Positions 26,546 to 37,107 of a DNA stretch of 64,000 nucleotides are shown here, in pieces. A model generated the notes under the pieces. It had not been told where the DNA came from and did not search any database. It was given only the letters and a program-made list of their open reading frames with translations. The first letter of the stretch is position 1. The number at the start of each line of letters is the position of its first letter. Origin of the DNA: Siphonodentalium dalli (lineage: Eukaryota; Mollusca; Scaphopoda; Gadilida; Siphonodentaliidae); contig CP136066.1 in NCBI GenBank assembly GCA_032622095.1, positions 192,068,816 to 192,132,815 on the forward strand, in the 5' to 3' direction. Position numbers and translations under genes: made by a program.

Positions 26546-26877
26546 AGCTAGCCACACATGCTTGCGTATGCGTCAGCGAAAATAATCGGATCCGTTCGTG
26601 GTGCCGTTGGGGTCATGCGAACGTTGTCCGATAGTGATCGTTTCAGTCACTTCACCATGGATTACATGCGAACGCAAACGGAGCGACGATTCGATCGGAT
26701 GAAAATACTATTTTCGGTCCGATAAACATCGGAGGCATTCGGAGCGTCAGAATAGTTTCGCATCGGAACCGCATGCATGTGTGGGTGCCCGTGCATTTCT
26801 ATTTGATTTTCCGACAATCGCATGCGATAAAAATAACGCAACGCACCATACGCATACGCAAGCATGTGTGGCTAGCT
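26546..26877. mobile_element. 332-bp MITE with perfect 28-bp terminal inverted repeats, TAA flanks
   Basis: The left end AGCTAGCCACACATGCTTGC continues for 28 bp identical to the reverse complement of the right end. TAA lies immediately outside both ends (26543-26545 and 26878-26880). A 3-bp TWA target duplication is typical of PIF/Harbinger elements (established knowledge), so a Harbinger-type MITE is the best inference. The interior is GC-richer than its surroundings and has no coding capacity. The open frame 26662-26865 on the minus strand lies wholly inside and is not a gene. Perfect terminal repeats suggest a fairly recent insertion. Confidence 0.8.
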
Positions 26878-26880
26878 TAA

Positions 26881-27376
26881 CGTATCGAGGGTCAAGCAAA
26901 TTATTACAGTACCAGGGACCTTGACAAAATATTAATGGTGTTCACCGAAACCGTATTGTAAAGAGTATATAAACAGTTACTGGACATAAAGTTCTAAAAA
27001 TAAGGTTTTAATCGAGTTTATAAATCGGTATCCCAATATAAAGTAGAAACCTCAAAGGTTTTTGGAAAAGTACATGTGATTCTTTAGATATTTATGTTTT
27101 TCAGAGGGGAGATAACTGCAATTTTTTAAAGTTCGGGCTTTGAAATAAAATGCCTGTAAGGTTTGGGCTTCGTTGGGGGAGCAAGAAGAGCCCAAATTTC
27201 TTAGCCATTACTTAAATCAGTGCCCATACCATCTAAAAAATTAGTAAGCAGTTTGTATCGCCTCTGTTTTCTGCCACTTTTTTGACCAGCAAACTTTGTT
27301 GTTGTTGTTGGAATAGCGTTTCTTCTGTTGTATATGGTATACAAGACAAGTATTAGCAAGACATGTTAAAATATAT
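26881..27376. other. non-coding, probable 3' flank of the PHD-finger gene
   Basis: No gene is seen before 27241. If the frame break in the PHD gene is an artefact, 27241-27376 is its 3' untranslated region rather than coding. Confidence 0.4.
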
Positions 27377-27920
27377 TTATTGCACTTTCTTGGGTCTGCC
27401 CCTGCCACGACCACGAGCTTTCCCTCTTCCTCTACCCGTGGTACTTCTACTAATCTGGTTCGCGACCACAACATCCCCCCATTGACGTCTTCATCCCCAT
27501 CGTATTCATAATACTGTGGGTCGGACTCTCGGTCGGCTTTTAGACGCTCATCTCGATGCTCGGGGCAATTAATGGGGAACGCCTGTATATCATCCTTGGG
27601 CACGCCTACAAGGTCTATGCACTGGGCATGGACCCACCATGGACAGGCATTACCCTCAGAGCAGCCCAACCAAAAACCCCGCCCATCAACGGGGTGAGTA
27701 TAGTCGCGCTTGCATACGGGACACTTATTCGGTCCAGGTACATATTTTTCTGTCTGTGTTTCTATACTTCTTTGCCTAACAAGATTGCTAGGCGAATTTA
27801 CAACAGCTGATTCTGATGATGGCATTGTACATGAACCAGACGTCGATGGCTCCGCCGATGCTGCCTCTTCTGACCTGGGTATTGTTGCAGCCTTCATTTG
27901 CAGCATTTCCTTCCATTGAA
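27377..27920 (-). CDS. PHD-finger protein with C-terminal AT-hook (last exon, frame broken once)
   Basis: The minus-strand exon reads EMLQMKAATIPRSEEAASAE, then a Ser-rich linker, then a PHD-like finger: CPVCKRDY, GFWLGC, CPWWVHAQC, FPINCPEH. The Cys-x2-Cys, GC and W-V-H-x2-C pattern is diagnostic of PHD-type zinc fingers, which usually bind histone tails (established knowledge). After DGDEDVNGG the frame meets a run of six C on the plus strand (27475-27480). As printed it goes on to a stop at 27241. One extra base in that run instead gives a basic tail with GRGRGKARG and RGRGRPKK, an AT-hook, and a stop at 27377-27379. The alternative tail looks far more protein-like. I infer either a homopolymer sequencing error or a one-base deletion. 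The exon 5' end is uncertain: ag at about 27921 fits phase 0 with the upstream exon. Confidence 0.65.
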
Positions 27921-28274
27921 AAAATTATAAAATCAAAATATATCTGGAAATACGACAAGAAAAGTAAAACATGTACACACATCTAAATATATTTCAGCAT
28001 TATACAAATATATTTATCTGTCATGCACGCTTTACACAAATTTCATTCTGAAATAATAATTCTGGGCCGAGTCATCACTAGACATGTTCTGAAGCGATGC
28101 CAAAATAACAACTATAAACATTATTTCATAACATCATTCTCCAAGATAGTCAACCATTGTTGTTCTGCATAAAATACATGTAATATACTTGAATAAAATA
28201 TGTTTAAATAAGTATTGAAAATAATATTGTTCAATAAATTATTGATGTTTGTTCTATGGAAAACTATACAATAC

Positions 28275-28382
28275 CTTGTACTCGTTATTTAGGGTCGGAG
28301 TACCCCAATAGAGACTTTGTTTCTCCTCGTACCTCATCCGAATGAATACATCTGCTCTTGTCGAGATGCTCATTTGTTTTCC
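28275..28382 (-). CDS. upstream exon of the PHD-finger gene (inferred)
   Basis: On the minus strand, acceptor ttattgtag is followed by 108 nt (36 codons) with no stop, beginning GKQMSISTRADVFIRMRYEE and ending LYWGTPTLNNEYK. A gtattg donor follows directly. It is phase 0 at both ends and lies about 350 bp upstream of the PHD exon, whose phase-0 acceptor would join EYK to EMLQ. Linkage to the PHD exon is inferred from strand, phase and spacing. No function can be named for this segment. Its own upstream exons would have to lie within or beyond the plus-strand gene at 28429-30150. Confidence 0.5.
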
Positions 28383-28428
28383 CTACAATAAAAATGACAT
28401 GTTCAACCTAGGTTCTATTCTTTTGCAG

Positions 28429-30150
28429 ATAAGATCGAACATTCAAGAAGTTGTCGGTCAAATCGCCTCCGTCGACCACCGTCGTAGAGTGGATTTGCCG
28501 CAAGAAATAGACGTGTGGCAGAAAGAGTTAATTGCAAGTGGGTATCTGGATACTGCAAACATATCCATATCCTTAACATGTTTTTCTGGTTAGTGTTAGT
28601 TTCATCAAACAAATCAATTTGAATTAAAAAACATTTTTTTAATTATTTAACTAATTTTTTTAATTTGACAATTAAAAAAATATATATTAATTTTGAACAC
28701 CTAATGCCATTTTAACATCGACCGGGGTACCCAAAGTCGCAACAGAAAATTTGATTGAAATCGGTCCAGGGGTTAGTGAGATAATCGCGAACAGGCAAAG
28801 CCATGTAGAATCAATAATCAATACGTCGTTGCTGTCCACTAGCGATAACTCTATTTACGATCGCAGATATATAGTTGTGTTTACGACTATGTATCTCACA
28901 GTTAACATCGTTTGGCGAAAGTATGATCTTCATTATTTGGACCAATTAAATACTGAATATCGATAACGCATGATATGGTATTTAAATATTCTACATTTAC
29001 AATGGTTGTTCTATAAACCAATAATATTACGTGCGTCATCTCACACCTCGATTTCAACGCGTGCGAATTACTTGATAAGACGCCTGTCCGACGGTTGGGA
29101 AATGTTCATATTACAAATCCTATTGCAATCAAGTAATTCGACAGCTGATAGCAATGTTTGAACGCTCTAACGAACCTCTTAAAGGGGGGTGCCAGCTTAT
29201 AAGAATGTTTAGCAGTTGCTCCAAGCTGTTTAATAGTACCAGAACGCCGAACGCCAATTTTACCCCTTGAGTAGAAATATGCTGTTACAACTGGTTACAA
29301 CAGAACTTATATCCGTACTTTATCTCAGGCAATTACTATCATTATTATGTATTTAGTGCCGTATTCAAGAACCAGCTGTCAAATGAAAGCCAGTTTTACT
29401 AAGTTATGACTTAAACAATTGGCAATTAACGCTCTTTATCATAGTTTATATTACGATAATTCAGCAAGTTGACAGCAACCTAATAGAATTATTCACTATA
29501 ATAAAGAGCGTCTGTTTCCCATTAGCGACTACGGTTAAAGAGCGTTTCGAAACTATTACAGAAACTATGTTAAGGTAGCTGATCGTTTCATCTTATTACA
29601 AATCGCAGGAGGGGGCATACTAGACGACACGTTGCACCTCTTTACGGGCAAAGCAAAGCAAAACAGAGCTGCATATATCAACCATGCAACAGAAAAGAGG
29701 AACTACAAATTCGATGTCAAGCCCGTCCATGTGTTGAAAAGTGATCGCGAAGCAGCAGAGAGGCTAGAAAAGAAGACTATTGCAGAGCTGAAAGGAATGG
29801 TTGAAGTTCTTCTTGATCATGTGAGTATCGTTGATATCATTAAAGGGGCGAGTCGAGTTTACACACAGAAACGTTTTTTGTTGTTGTTGCGTACACATAA
29901 CTTATTGAACGATATATCTGATAATCAATGTGTTTCTTTATTGCAATGATATATTTTATGATTCCATTGTTTCCAGATTCACAAACTTGGTTACGACGGC
30001 GAACACACCGAATATCGTGAATTATTTAAAAAAGCTCAACGATCGAGAAAGGATGATGTGATAAATCTGTACAAAACATTGCAGCAATTCGTGGACACGT
30101 TACATGATGATTTAATCGCCAATAACCAGGACCTTGATGAAGTTATTTAG
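28429..30150 (+). CDS. unrecognised gene, three exons seen (28429-28537, 29609-29820, 29977-30150)
   Basis: Exon 1 follows ttttgcag and reads IRSNIQEVVGQIASVDHRRR, then VDLPQEIDVWQKELIA, ending with one base before gtgggt. Exon 2 follows atcgcag and continues GGILDDTLHLFTGKAKQNRA..., KSDREAAERLEKKTIAELKG and MVEVLLDH to donor gtgagt at 29821. Exon 3 follows ttccag and reads IHKLGYDGEHTEYRELFKKA..., KTLQQFVDTLHDDLIANNQD, LDEVI and a stop at 30148-30150. Phases agree at both junctions (1 nt plus 2 nt, then phase 0). The product is at least 164 residues, charged and probably helical, with no domain I recognise. The start is missing: the frame is open upstream to 28342 but the acceptor argues for an earlier exon. 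It could be a host gene or a domesticated element. Confidence 0.6.
28690..28800. repeat. dispersed-repeat tail inside intron 1
   Basis: 'ggggtacccaaagtcgca' and 'gaaatcggtccaggg' match 24990-25035 in order and spacing. It is probably the tail of an old retroposon lying in the first seen intron of the plus-strand gene. Confidence 0.5.
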
Positions 30151-31310
30151 CAATCAAATAATTATCAATGTTATCTTTCTTTTTCCGGAATGTCTGACCA
30201 CGAGCTTTTGCGTTGGTGATAAACTTGCATTCAACTTTGCCCGTGTGATGCTTCTTCGCCCTCATCTTCTGGCCAGTTACGTTATTCCCCCGATTGTCTT
30301 GCTTTGTGCTCTGGTTATTTTCATAAACCACATCGTCGTCCGTGGAAGACGTCTGTAAATAACAATACTTTAATTAATTGTTCATCTTCTCATTGTTTGA
30401 GTATACTCGTATCTCAATAATATATTAAATATGCATTATAAAAAAATATTTTATTCGAGTAGAGGAACCCATCCATCAAATGTCAGGGTGATCAGACATC
30501 GATTTTTGTAGATAGATAACTATATTGCAATAAACAGCCAAATGTGGGCACTGGACAGGTTGCAAAAACAATACATAATGACATTTCATACCCTGTGCCA
30601 TTGCATTTACTTATATATGCGAGTCGACCACAGGTCGCCTCGCATATATAAGAGAATGCATTGGCCTAACAAATTTTTATAATTTGTTTTCTTTATATAA
30701 ATTTTCTGACATTCTTGGAACAATTATGAGGACATCAAATTAACCAAAAAACACTCACGAGAGTCGTATGTAAGTTCTACACGTTCTTTGTCAATAATCC
30801 CCACACATATAAGCATGTGCACTGAGTGCCGGGTATAGTGGATTAACTGATTGTTATCATATACTAATAAATTAAACGTTATTTATTTAATTATAACCAA
30901 TTAATTAGCCCGTTCCAGAAATGTTATAGAAATTCCATTATGGGAATGCAGAGTTTCCAGATTTCTATCTCTATAAGTACTTTCAGTTCTATAAAATTGT
31001 GTTGTCATTGCCTGAAGAAACTAATAAATTAAACGCTCTTTATTGATATATCGAGCCGAAATTAATAAACAAAGACTGAATGCTCGTATATAAACTGACT
31101 AGTGGAACATTCATGCTCTTTCTATCTTCGGGATAGCCTTTGCATTATCGGCAGTCGTATACAAATGTTGTCATTCTACTCCAATTAACAAATACTATTG
31201 TGAGATCATGCTGGAATGGTTCTCTGATAATTATAGGCATATATACATGTATATCAGACTCTCATCTATAGTAGGATACTCACAGCCGCAGCTTCTGCTT
31301 CTGTCTCCAT
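30143..31310 (-). CDS. small two-exon basic protein (exons 31310-31284 and 30352-30143)
   Basis: A minus-strand ATG at 31310 opens METEAEAAA, followed exactly by the donor gtgagt. After an intron of about 930 bp, an acceptor (ttatttacag) leads into TSSTDDDVVYENNQSTKQDN, then RGNNVTGQKMRAKKHHTGKV, then ECKFITNAKARGQTFRKKKD and a stop at 30143-30145. Phase is 0 on both sides and the total is about 78 residues: acidic start, strongly basic end. In-frame stops upstream of the ATG support it as the start. The last 8 bp overlap the end of the plus-strand gene tail to tail. I recognise no family. The basic tail suggests nucleic-acid or nuclear association, which is inference only. Confidence 0.5.
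30597..30665. repeat. solo copy of the MITE-A palindrome
   Basis: A single 69-bp palindrome nearly identical to P1 of MITE-A, with 'taccctgtgcc' before it as in MITE-A. The rest of MITE-A is absent: there is no second palindrome and there are no TTAACCC ends. It lies within the intron of the small minus-strand gene. A few substitutions in the left arm ('attgcatttac') reduce the pairing slightly. Confidence 0.85.
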
Positions 31311-31319
31311 CACTAGTTC

Positions 31320-31885
31320 GGTGAGTACTATATCGATGTCCAGTTGTTCTTTATTTAGCTATTTCTGTCGGATATAAATTTCTGTTTGCTTTTATATATC
31401 CTTCAAATGGGAGTGGTCGTCACCAGATCAGCAGAAATCGTGATTGTGATATCGGTGGGCTATACGATATTTAATTGTGGTAGGATACATTGCCACCGAT
31501 AGTGAGCGATAGAACCGTTTCAGTCCGGTCGTCAAGCGAAATATGTTAGTGTTTTTACCTCTGTGTGTTTCCGTAGTTGACCGCTGTTATTTCTGCTGCG
31601 ACAAATCTTACCCATTAATTTCATAGAACATACCTTTGCATTCCAACCAATCACCGATTGCAACACAGCTTCAGATTGGATGATGTTCACTTGATCCAAC
31701 CACGATTATGGCAGGAAGAAAAATATATCTCGTATGTTGACAATATTGTTAATGTCAACTAATTCTTTCATCAACAGCAGAACATCCGGTAAAATAATAA
31801 GAATGTGCACTCAAATACGACATTAGTGCCGTTATTATCCCCTCATGTAGTCATCTCTAAAATTATATTTTGATCAACACTTTTC
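31320..31885. other. intergenic stretch before the CR1-like LINE
   Basis: Nothing coding was recognised. It may hold the promoter of the small minus-strand gene, but no specific element can be supported. Confidence 0.4.
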
Positions 31886-31889
31886 GATG

Positions 31890-33355
31890 TTACCTGATTT
31901 CGCCGTCGCTTCGGTGCGCGTCAATGACTTTCTTCAATAATATAGTAATTTGGGGAGACCGATCGGTCTTCCTAGATCGTTCGGTCTCCGGAGATCGATT
32001 GGTACCTGTGCCCGACCTGTCGTCTAGAGTTGGTAATCCTAGTTCTTTGATTCTTTCTTCATATTCCTTATTTTTTATCTCTTCCACTATTTTAGTTGAT
32101 CTTCTCTGCACTCTTTCTAGCATTGTTCTGTATTTTTTTTTATAGTGAGGTGACCATATAGATGTCCCGTATTCCAGCTTGGGTCTGATAAATGCTTTGT
32201 ATAGTGTGGTAAACATCTGTTTATCCATATATCTGAATGTTCTTTGTAGGATTCCGAGTTTCTGGTTGCCTTATTCACTGTTGTTGCAACGTGTTTATCA
32301 AATTTCATTCTATTGTCAAAAGTCACTCCTAGATCTTTTTCTTCCAATGTTTCTTTTATGATATTGTGTTTATCTCCCTCTGATACTGTGTAGGTTTTTG
32401 CTGTATTTGTGCTTTGTTTTCCCAGGTGCATTACTTTGTATTTTGTAGAGTTGAATCTTAACAACCACTTGTCCGACCACTTTGACAGCCTATTTATATC
32501 TTCTTGGAGTAATTCTTCGTCCTCTATTGTCTTCATGCTTCTATATAACTTTGTATCATCCGCAAATATCTTGATTGAACTTGTTATCCCTTCAGTAATG
32601 TCATTTATAAATATCAGGAACAAGATCGGCCCGAGTAAAGATCCCTGTGGTATGCCACTTGTAACTTTTCTATGTCCGGATGTTTCACCACCTACTCTTA
32701 CTGACTGTCATTCCTGTTAAAAATGCCTGGATCCATTTATGTATGTCCCCTCTGATTCCATAGCTATCTAGTTTGTTCATCAATCTTTTATGTTGTACTG
32801 TGTCAAACGCCTTTCTGAAATCCAAGTAAATTGAGTCTATGTTGTTTTCTTCTTCTAACGCCTGGTACCAATCATATTGGACTTCTAAAAGTTGTGTGAC
32901 GCATATGGTTGACTATTTCATCTCGTATAATGCTTTCCATTACCTTGCATACCACACTTGTCAGGCTTACATGACGATAGTTACCGCGAAGACTCTTTTT
33001 ACCCTTGAACATTGGTACAACCTCTGCTTTCTTCCATGCTATTGGTATCTGCCCTTCTGTGATGGTATTGTTAAATATGTTTGTTAGTGGTTCTTTTATG
33101 AAGCTAGCTGCCTGCTTTAACAGTGAATGGTGTAATCCATCCGCCCCCGGAGATTTCGTTGAATCCAGCTTGAGCAATTTTTCCTCTACCTTCTCTTGGG
33201 TCACAACTAAGCTTGATAGCTCCTTGCTGAATTCTCGGATTTCCAACCACGGTGCTGGTTCATTTCCCTCTTCTGTGAAAACCCTGCAGAAGTATGCGTT
33301 CAGGTAACTCACAGTGATAACTGAGTAACCATATAGTAAGGCTGAAGGGGTTATT
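31890..33355 (-). mobile_element. 5'-truncated CR1-like LINE fragment (reverse transcriptase)
   Basis: Reading the minus strand: LKLDSTKSPGADGLHHSLLK, then IPIAWKKAEVVPMFKGKKS and NYRHVSLTSVVCKVMESIIR (32872-33250). In another frame YLDFRKAFDTVQHKRLMNKL follows, then FLIFINDITEG, IKIFADDTKLYRSM (the FADD active-site box, about 32550) and LGVTFDNRMKFDKHV. These are the ordered fingers, palm and thumb blocks of a non-LTR reverse transcriptase of CR1/Jockey style. The order SIKIFADDTKLY and 'VFLIFINDI' favours CR1. At least two frameshifts (about 32870 and 32640) and a third near 32270 make it dead. There is no endonuclease, so it is 5'-truncated near 33300-33355. It lies in the broken GATA-like gene on the same strand. 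Confidence 0.75.
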
Positions 33356-33359
33356 TCCA

Positions 33360-36195
33360 TCTAAAAAGGTTATTATGCTTATTTTGAATCTGCATGCCAC
33401 ATAATCATGCTTAACATCAAAGCCAATCACATACTTACCTTGCTTTTTCAAATTAAGACATGCCTCATCATCTGAAAGAACTATATGATAATTTTTAACA
33501 TTTGTTAAATCAGCCCTTTGATATGGTAACACATTTTGTGGAAATCTCTCAAGAAGTAATTATGTGAGTCTGCTGACAGATCCCAAGAGTTCTGAACTTT
33601 TTGAAGAATCACCCAACCCTATCAAATTTAGAATGAGATGATGATCGATTAGTTTAGTTCGTTTGCGTATTTGAGATACAGGATGGTATAGTATTGAGAC
33701 TTGTTCAGTGAAAATGTTACTTTTTTATTTTGGGCAGCGAAGATCGGTTGAGGTGTTGTCCTATGGGCTACTCTGCTGTAATCACAGGAGTCTCTCACAA
33801 ATAAAGGTGGATATTTCCTTTGATTTTCTGGTGAACTAATATGAAATTGAGAATTTATACTGTCTCTAAAAAGTTTCAGTGGCCTTCATTTCACATTTTC
33901 TTTCATATTAGCTTTGTCCAAAAGTAAGCTAGATTGTTTGATCCCACGGATCCTTCTGTATCGGTAGCAGGCATTGCATACCTGATGTTCATTTAATGTG
34001 AACCATTGAGGAGAGGTTGTGACATGGCAGTCAAAACATTGATTATAATCATCACCAATTTGTTCTTAACAGGCAGAACAAGATGTGACACCGTGAGATT
34101 GATCAATTTCTTTAATTTCGGTAAGTAAATTACCAGACAGCCCGGCATTCAGTATACATGGTGACGACTGGTTCATGATTATCTGAAAGACTCTTCATCA
34201 GCAGCAGATGAATATATATAGTACTCATCAAACCTATGAGTTTCTCCCCAACTCTTATCCTTGACAACAGATGCATTCAAGGTAGTATTGTTACCCTGAT
34301 ACTTTTTTGAAACACAACTTTCCATTCTTACATCTTTTTTCAAGTGAAATTGAAGAATGTCAAAATAGTGCTTGGTTTTTATACCAACTTCTAATTCTCC
34401 TTCTACCCAACTCCAGTCATCAATTGCATTTTTCAAGGACAATAAACATTCTTGTGAGTGTAGATAACTTTTTACTTTATCCAGATATGATGAGTCACTC
34501 TCTGATTTTCATATTGGAGCACTTTCGTAACTTTCTTTGTCGAGTTCTTAATAGTCATAGTCAAACGGAGTCTAGTTGAGCTCTTATTCAAAAGAGGTTT
34601 TTTTAGAAAGATATTTGGATACGTTGACAGGTATACATGTCAAGATCATATTCCTGAAAGCTTGCTTAACTGAGGCTTCAGATAATTGGTAACAGATTGT
34701 TTTGGGATGCTATCTGCTTATTTTTCTCGACGATTTGGCCCAGGTGCTACCGTTATATTCCCATGTTGAATCGTCATCAGCTGATGCATTACTAAGTCTA
34801 GTATCATTTAATTTGGGCTTCGACTTACCGCAAGAAAGACTCTGATCAAAATTATGTTTGTTAGGTGTGAAGTGTAGAGATGGGGAGGGGGATTCTTTGA
34901 CAGATTGTTTCAGATGAAACAGGACTGTAAAACTTCATTTCCTTTCATCTTTGTATCAATTTGAGATTTCACAGAGAGCCTTTTCAAAACTGGAAAATCT
35001 GGCTCATGAGGATATATGCCAATTGATGGAGATGTAGGAATATTACAGTTCACATCATGCAGCGAACTGCATGCAGAGGAATTTGCTGCTGCTGTTATTG
35101 TCTGCATTGTTTTTGATGATGCTGATGGATTCAATGTATTTCCATCTTCACCTATGAATAAGTGCTCAAGATGAATTTCATTTTCGGTCAACCAACAAAT
35201 GATTACTCTTCTAAAACAAATCAGCATACTTAAAAACATTCCTCAAATATCAGATCTTTGATGTACATGAATCATCAATAACAGGGTACTTGTAAGAACT
35301 GTGAATATATCAGGAGAAAATGCACATAAAACAAATCCATTTATGGCAAATATACCACATACTTAGCTACATGTCTGCATCATATATCTTGGTGAAAAAA
35401 CTGTGTGCTCAGCAGTCTTATGTGTTGCTTCTTAGTAACGGTGTACTGAACTATGTGCAATGTATCACCATGCAAACCACACAAATCCAAACTTGCCTTT
35501 ATCTAATCAAAAAAGTCCTTCGAGAAAGCCCAACCTTTCGGATCTACATGTAGTGTATGGTGCTTCACGTCATACACAGAGAAGACCAAATGGTTACCTT
35601 GATGATTAATATGTATGTACTGCTATCAGCATCTGATTGATGGACCACGCAATTGAATATAATTTTGGGTTATCTACTCCCTGCATTCGTTTTATAAGTC
35701 TATGGATGTCCTGGGCAACAAAGTCAAACAATTTACTTGTCAAGTAAATAACAGCAGTGTTTGGACATGATTGACTCGCCAAGAGCTGCTACTATGTAGT
35801 TTGACAGCCACCTTTTGCAAGTCACAGTAGATAGATCTTCAACTGTCATGATTACACAGGGGAGAGTAATACATGATAATGAGTGTAAAACTGTCAATTT
35901 GAATTGTCCAATAGCTTATTCATTCAGAGGTTTCTGGCATGTGCCAGGTCCAACAAACAGTTTTATTGAACCACTCAATTTCATCATGAACTTAGTTGTC
36001 TCTGTCACTGAAGGTCTTCAGCAGCCTGGAAAGCTTTAATGTCCATATTGCCAATCGACAATTTTGCATATTTTTCCCTGATGAACACTGCCCTTAGTTC
36101 GGTCATATAATACTTGATATCATCCAAACAAGGTAATACATGGCTGTTAATATTGACATCCAACATATTTGAATTCTTTGATTTTGGGTGCATAG
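33360..36195 (-). pseudogene. decayed gene with a GATA-like zinc finger
   Basis: The minus strand carries discontinuous coding-quality blocks over 2.8 kb. In order they are: HPKSKNSNMLDVNINSHVLP (36190), EIHLEHLFIGEDGNTLNPSA (35190), HLKQSVKESPSPSLHFTPNK (34900), SWVEGELEVGIKTKHYFDIL (34410), a finger near 34060-33985, and IRKRTKLIDHHLILNLIGLG (33670). The finger reads CFDCHVTTSPQW ... VCNACYRYRRIRG, a Cys-x2-Cys-x16-Cys-x2-Cys arrangement with TSPQW before and CNAC after, as in GATA-type fingers (established pattern); the loop is a residue or so short. Frameshifts and stops separate the blocks. It may be an old host gene, or a transposon gene that took up a GATA-like finger. Introns could explain some breaks but not the in-frame stops. 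Confidence 0.5.
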
Positions 36196-36540
36196 CCTAA
36201 TAACATGACCCTAACAGATGAGAATCTTGGATTACTAATATTGATCCTTGATAAAACATCTAGCTTAATGTTATTACCAACTGAAAATTTGGCAAACATC
36301 TTTCAATTCTTGTCTTGATACTATCTCAGCTTCGATTTCACTGTGAGAGAAATAAAACAGTATCAGAAAACGTTTCTTTTTTTCAATAAAACAGCTCCAA
36401 GATGATTCACGAAATTAGGTATTGTATTATAACTCATAAAATATATTGTGCTTTATTTATGAAAGTTGAATTAATATTTATTATTAAAGTAAGGTATTTG
36501 ACACCATGTTCTTTGAAAATATATGATAGGAAGTTAAACA
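36196..36540. other. AT-rich spacer
   Basis: No gene or repeat supported between the GATA-like remnant and the tandem array. Confidence 0.4.
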
Positions 36541-36850
36541 TTTTGACAGAGCCTCCCGCCACTACATAAATATATATATTTTAAAAGCCTCCAGCTGCTT
36601 CAGCCACTTTATATATTATTTTTTTAATTAGACAGAGCCTCCAGCCACTATTTACATATTTAAATTTGGACAGAGCCTCCAGCAACCATTAAATATTTAA
36701 AATTTTGCAACAGCCTCCCGCCACTATTTACATAATTTTAAATTTGGAGATCCTCTGGCCATTATTTACATATTTAAATATTTCGAGTCTCTGGTCACTA
36801 TTTACATATTTAAAAATTTGGAGCCTCTGGCTACTACTTACTCCAATGTC
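36541..36850. repeat. about seven tandem units of 40-50 bp
   Basis: Units follow 'gacagagcctccagccacta' then 'tttacatatttaaattt', degenerating from left to right (gagcctcc, gatcctct, gagtctct, gagcctct). A second short repeat with 'ggaatagaagtacag' sits just after (36855-36945). No coding function is likely. Confidence 0.75.
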
Positions 36851-37107
36851 CCGAATAGAAGAACAGATCGGAATAGTTGTACAGGATGGACGATTGGGCA
36901 AATTTCAATAATAGAACAGACTGGAATAGAAGTACAGGGCGGATAAATACATAGATTTTATTATGTTATGAAAGTCATAAGTTTTATTTATTTAGTATTG
37001 TTATCACTTTAGAGGCAGTTCTCTAGTAGATTAACAGTCTTTTACCTGCACGATAAGATTCCATAATTTATAAGCGAAGTTGACTGGACGCTGGCGGTGG
37101 GCGTTAA

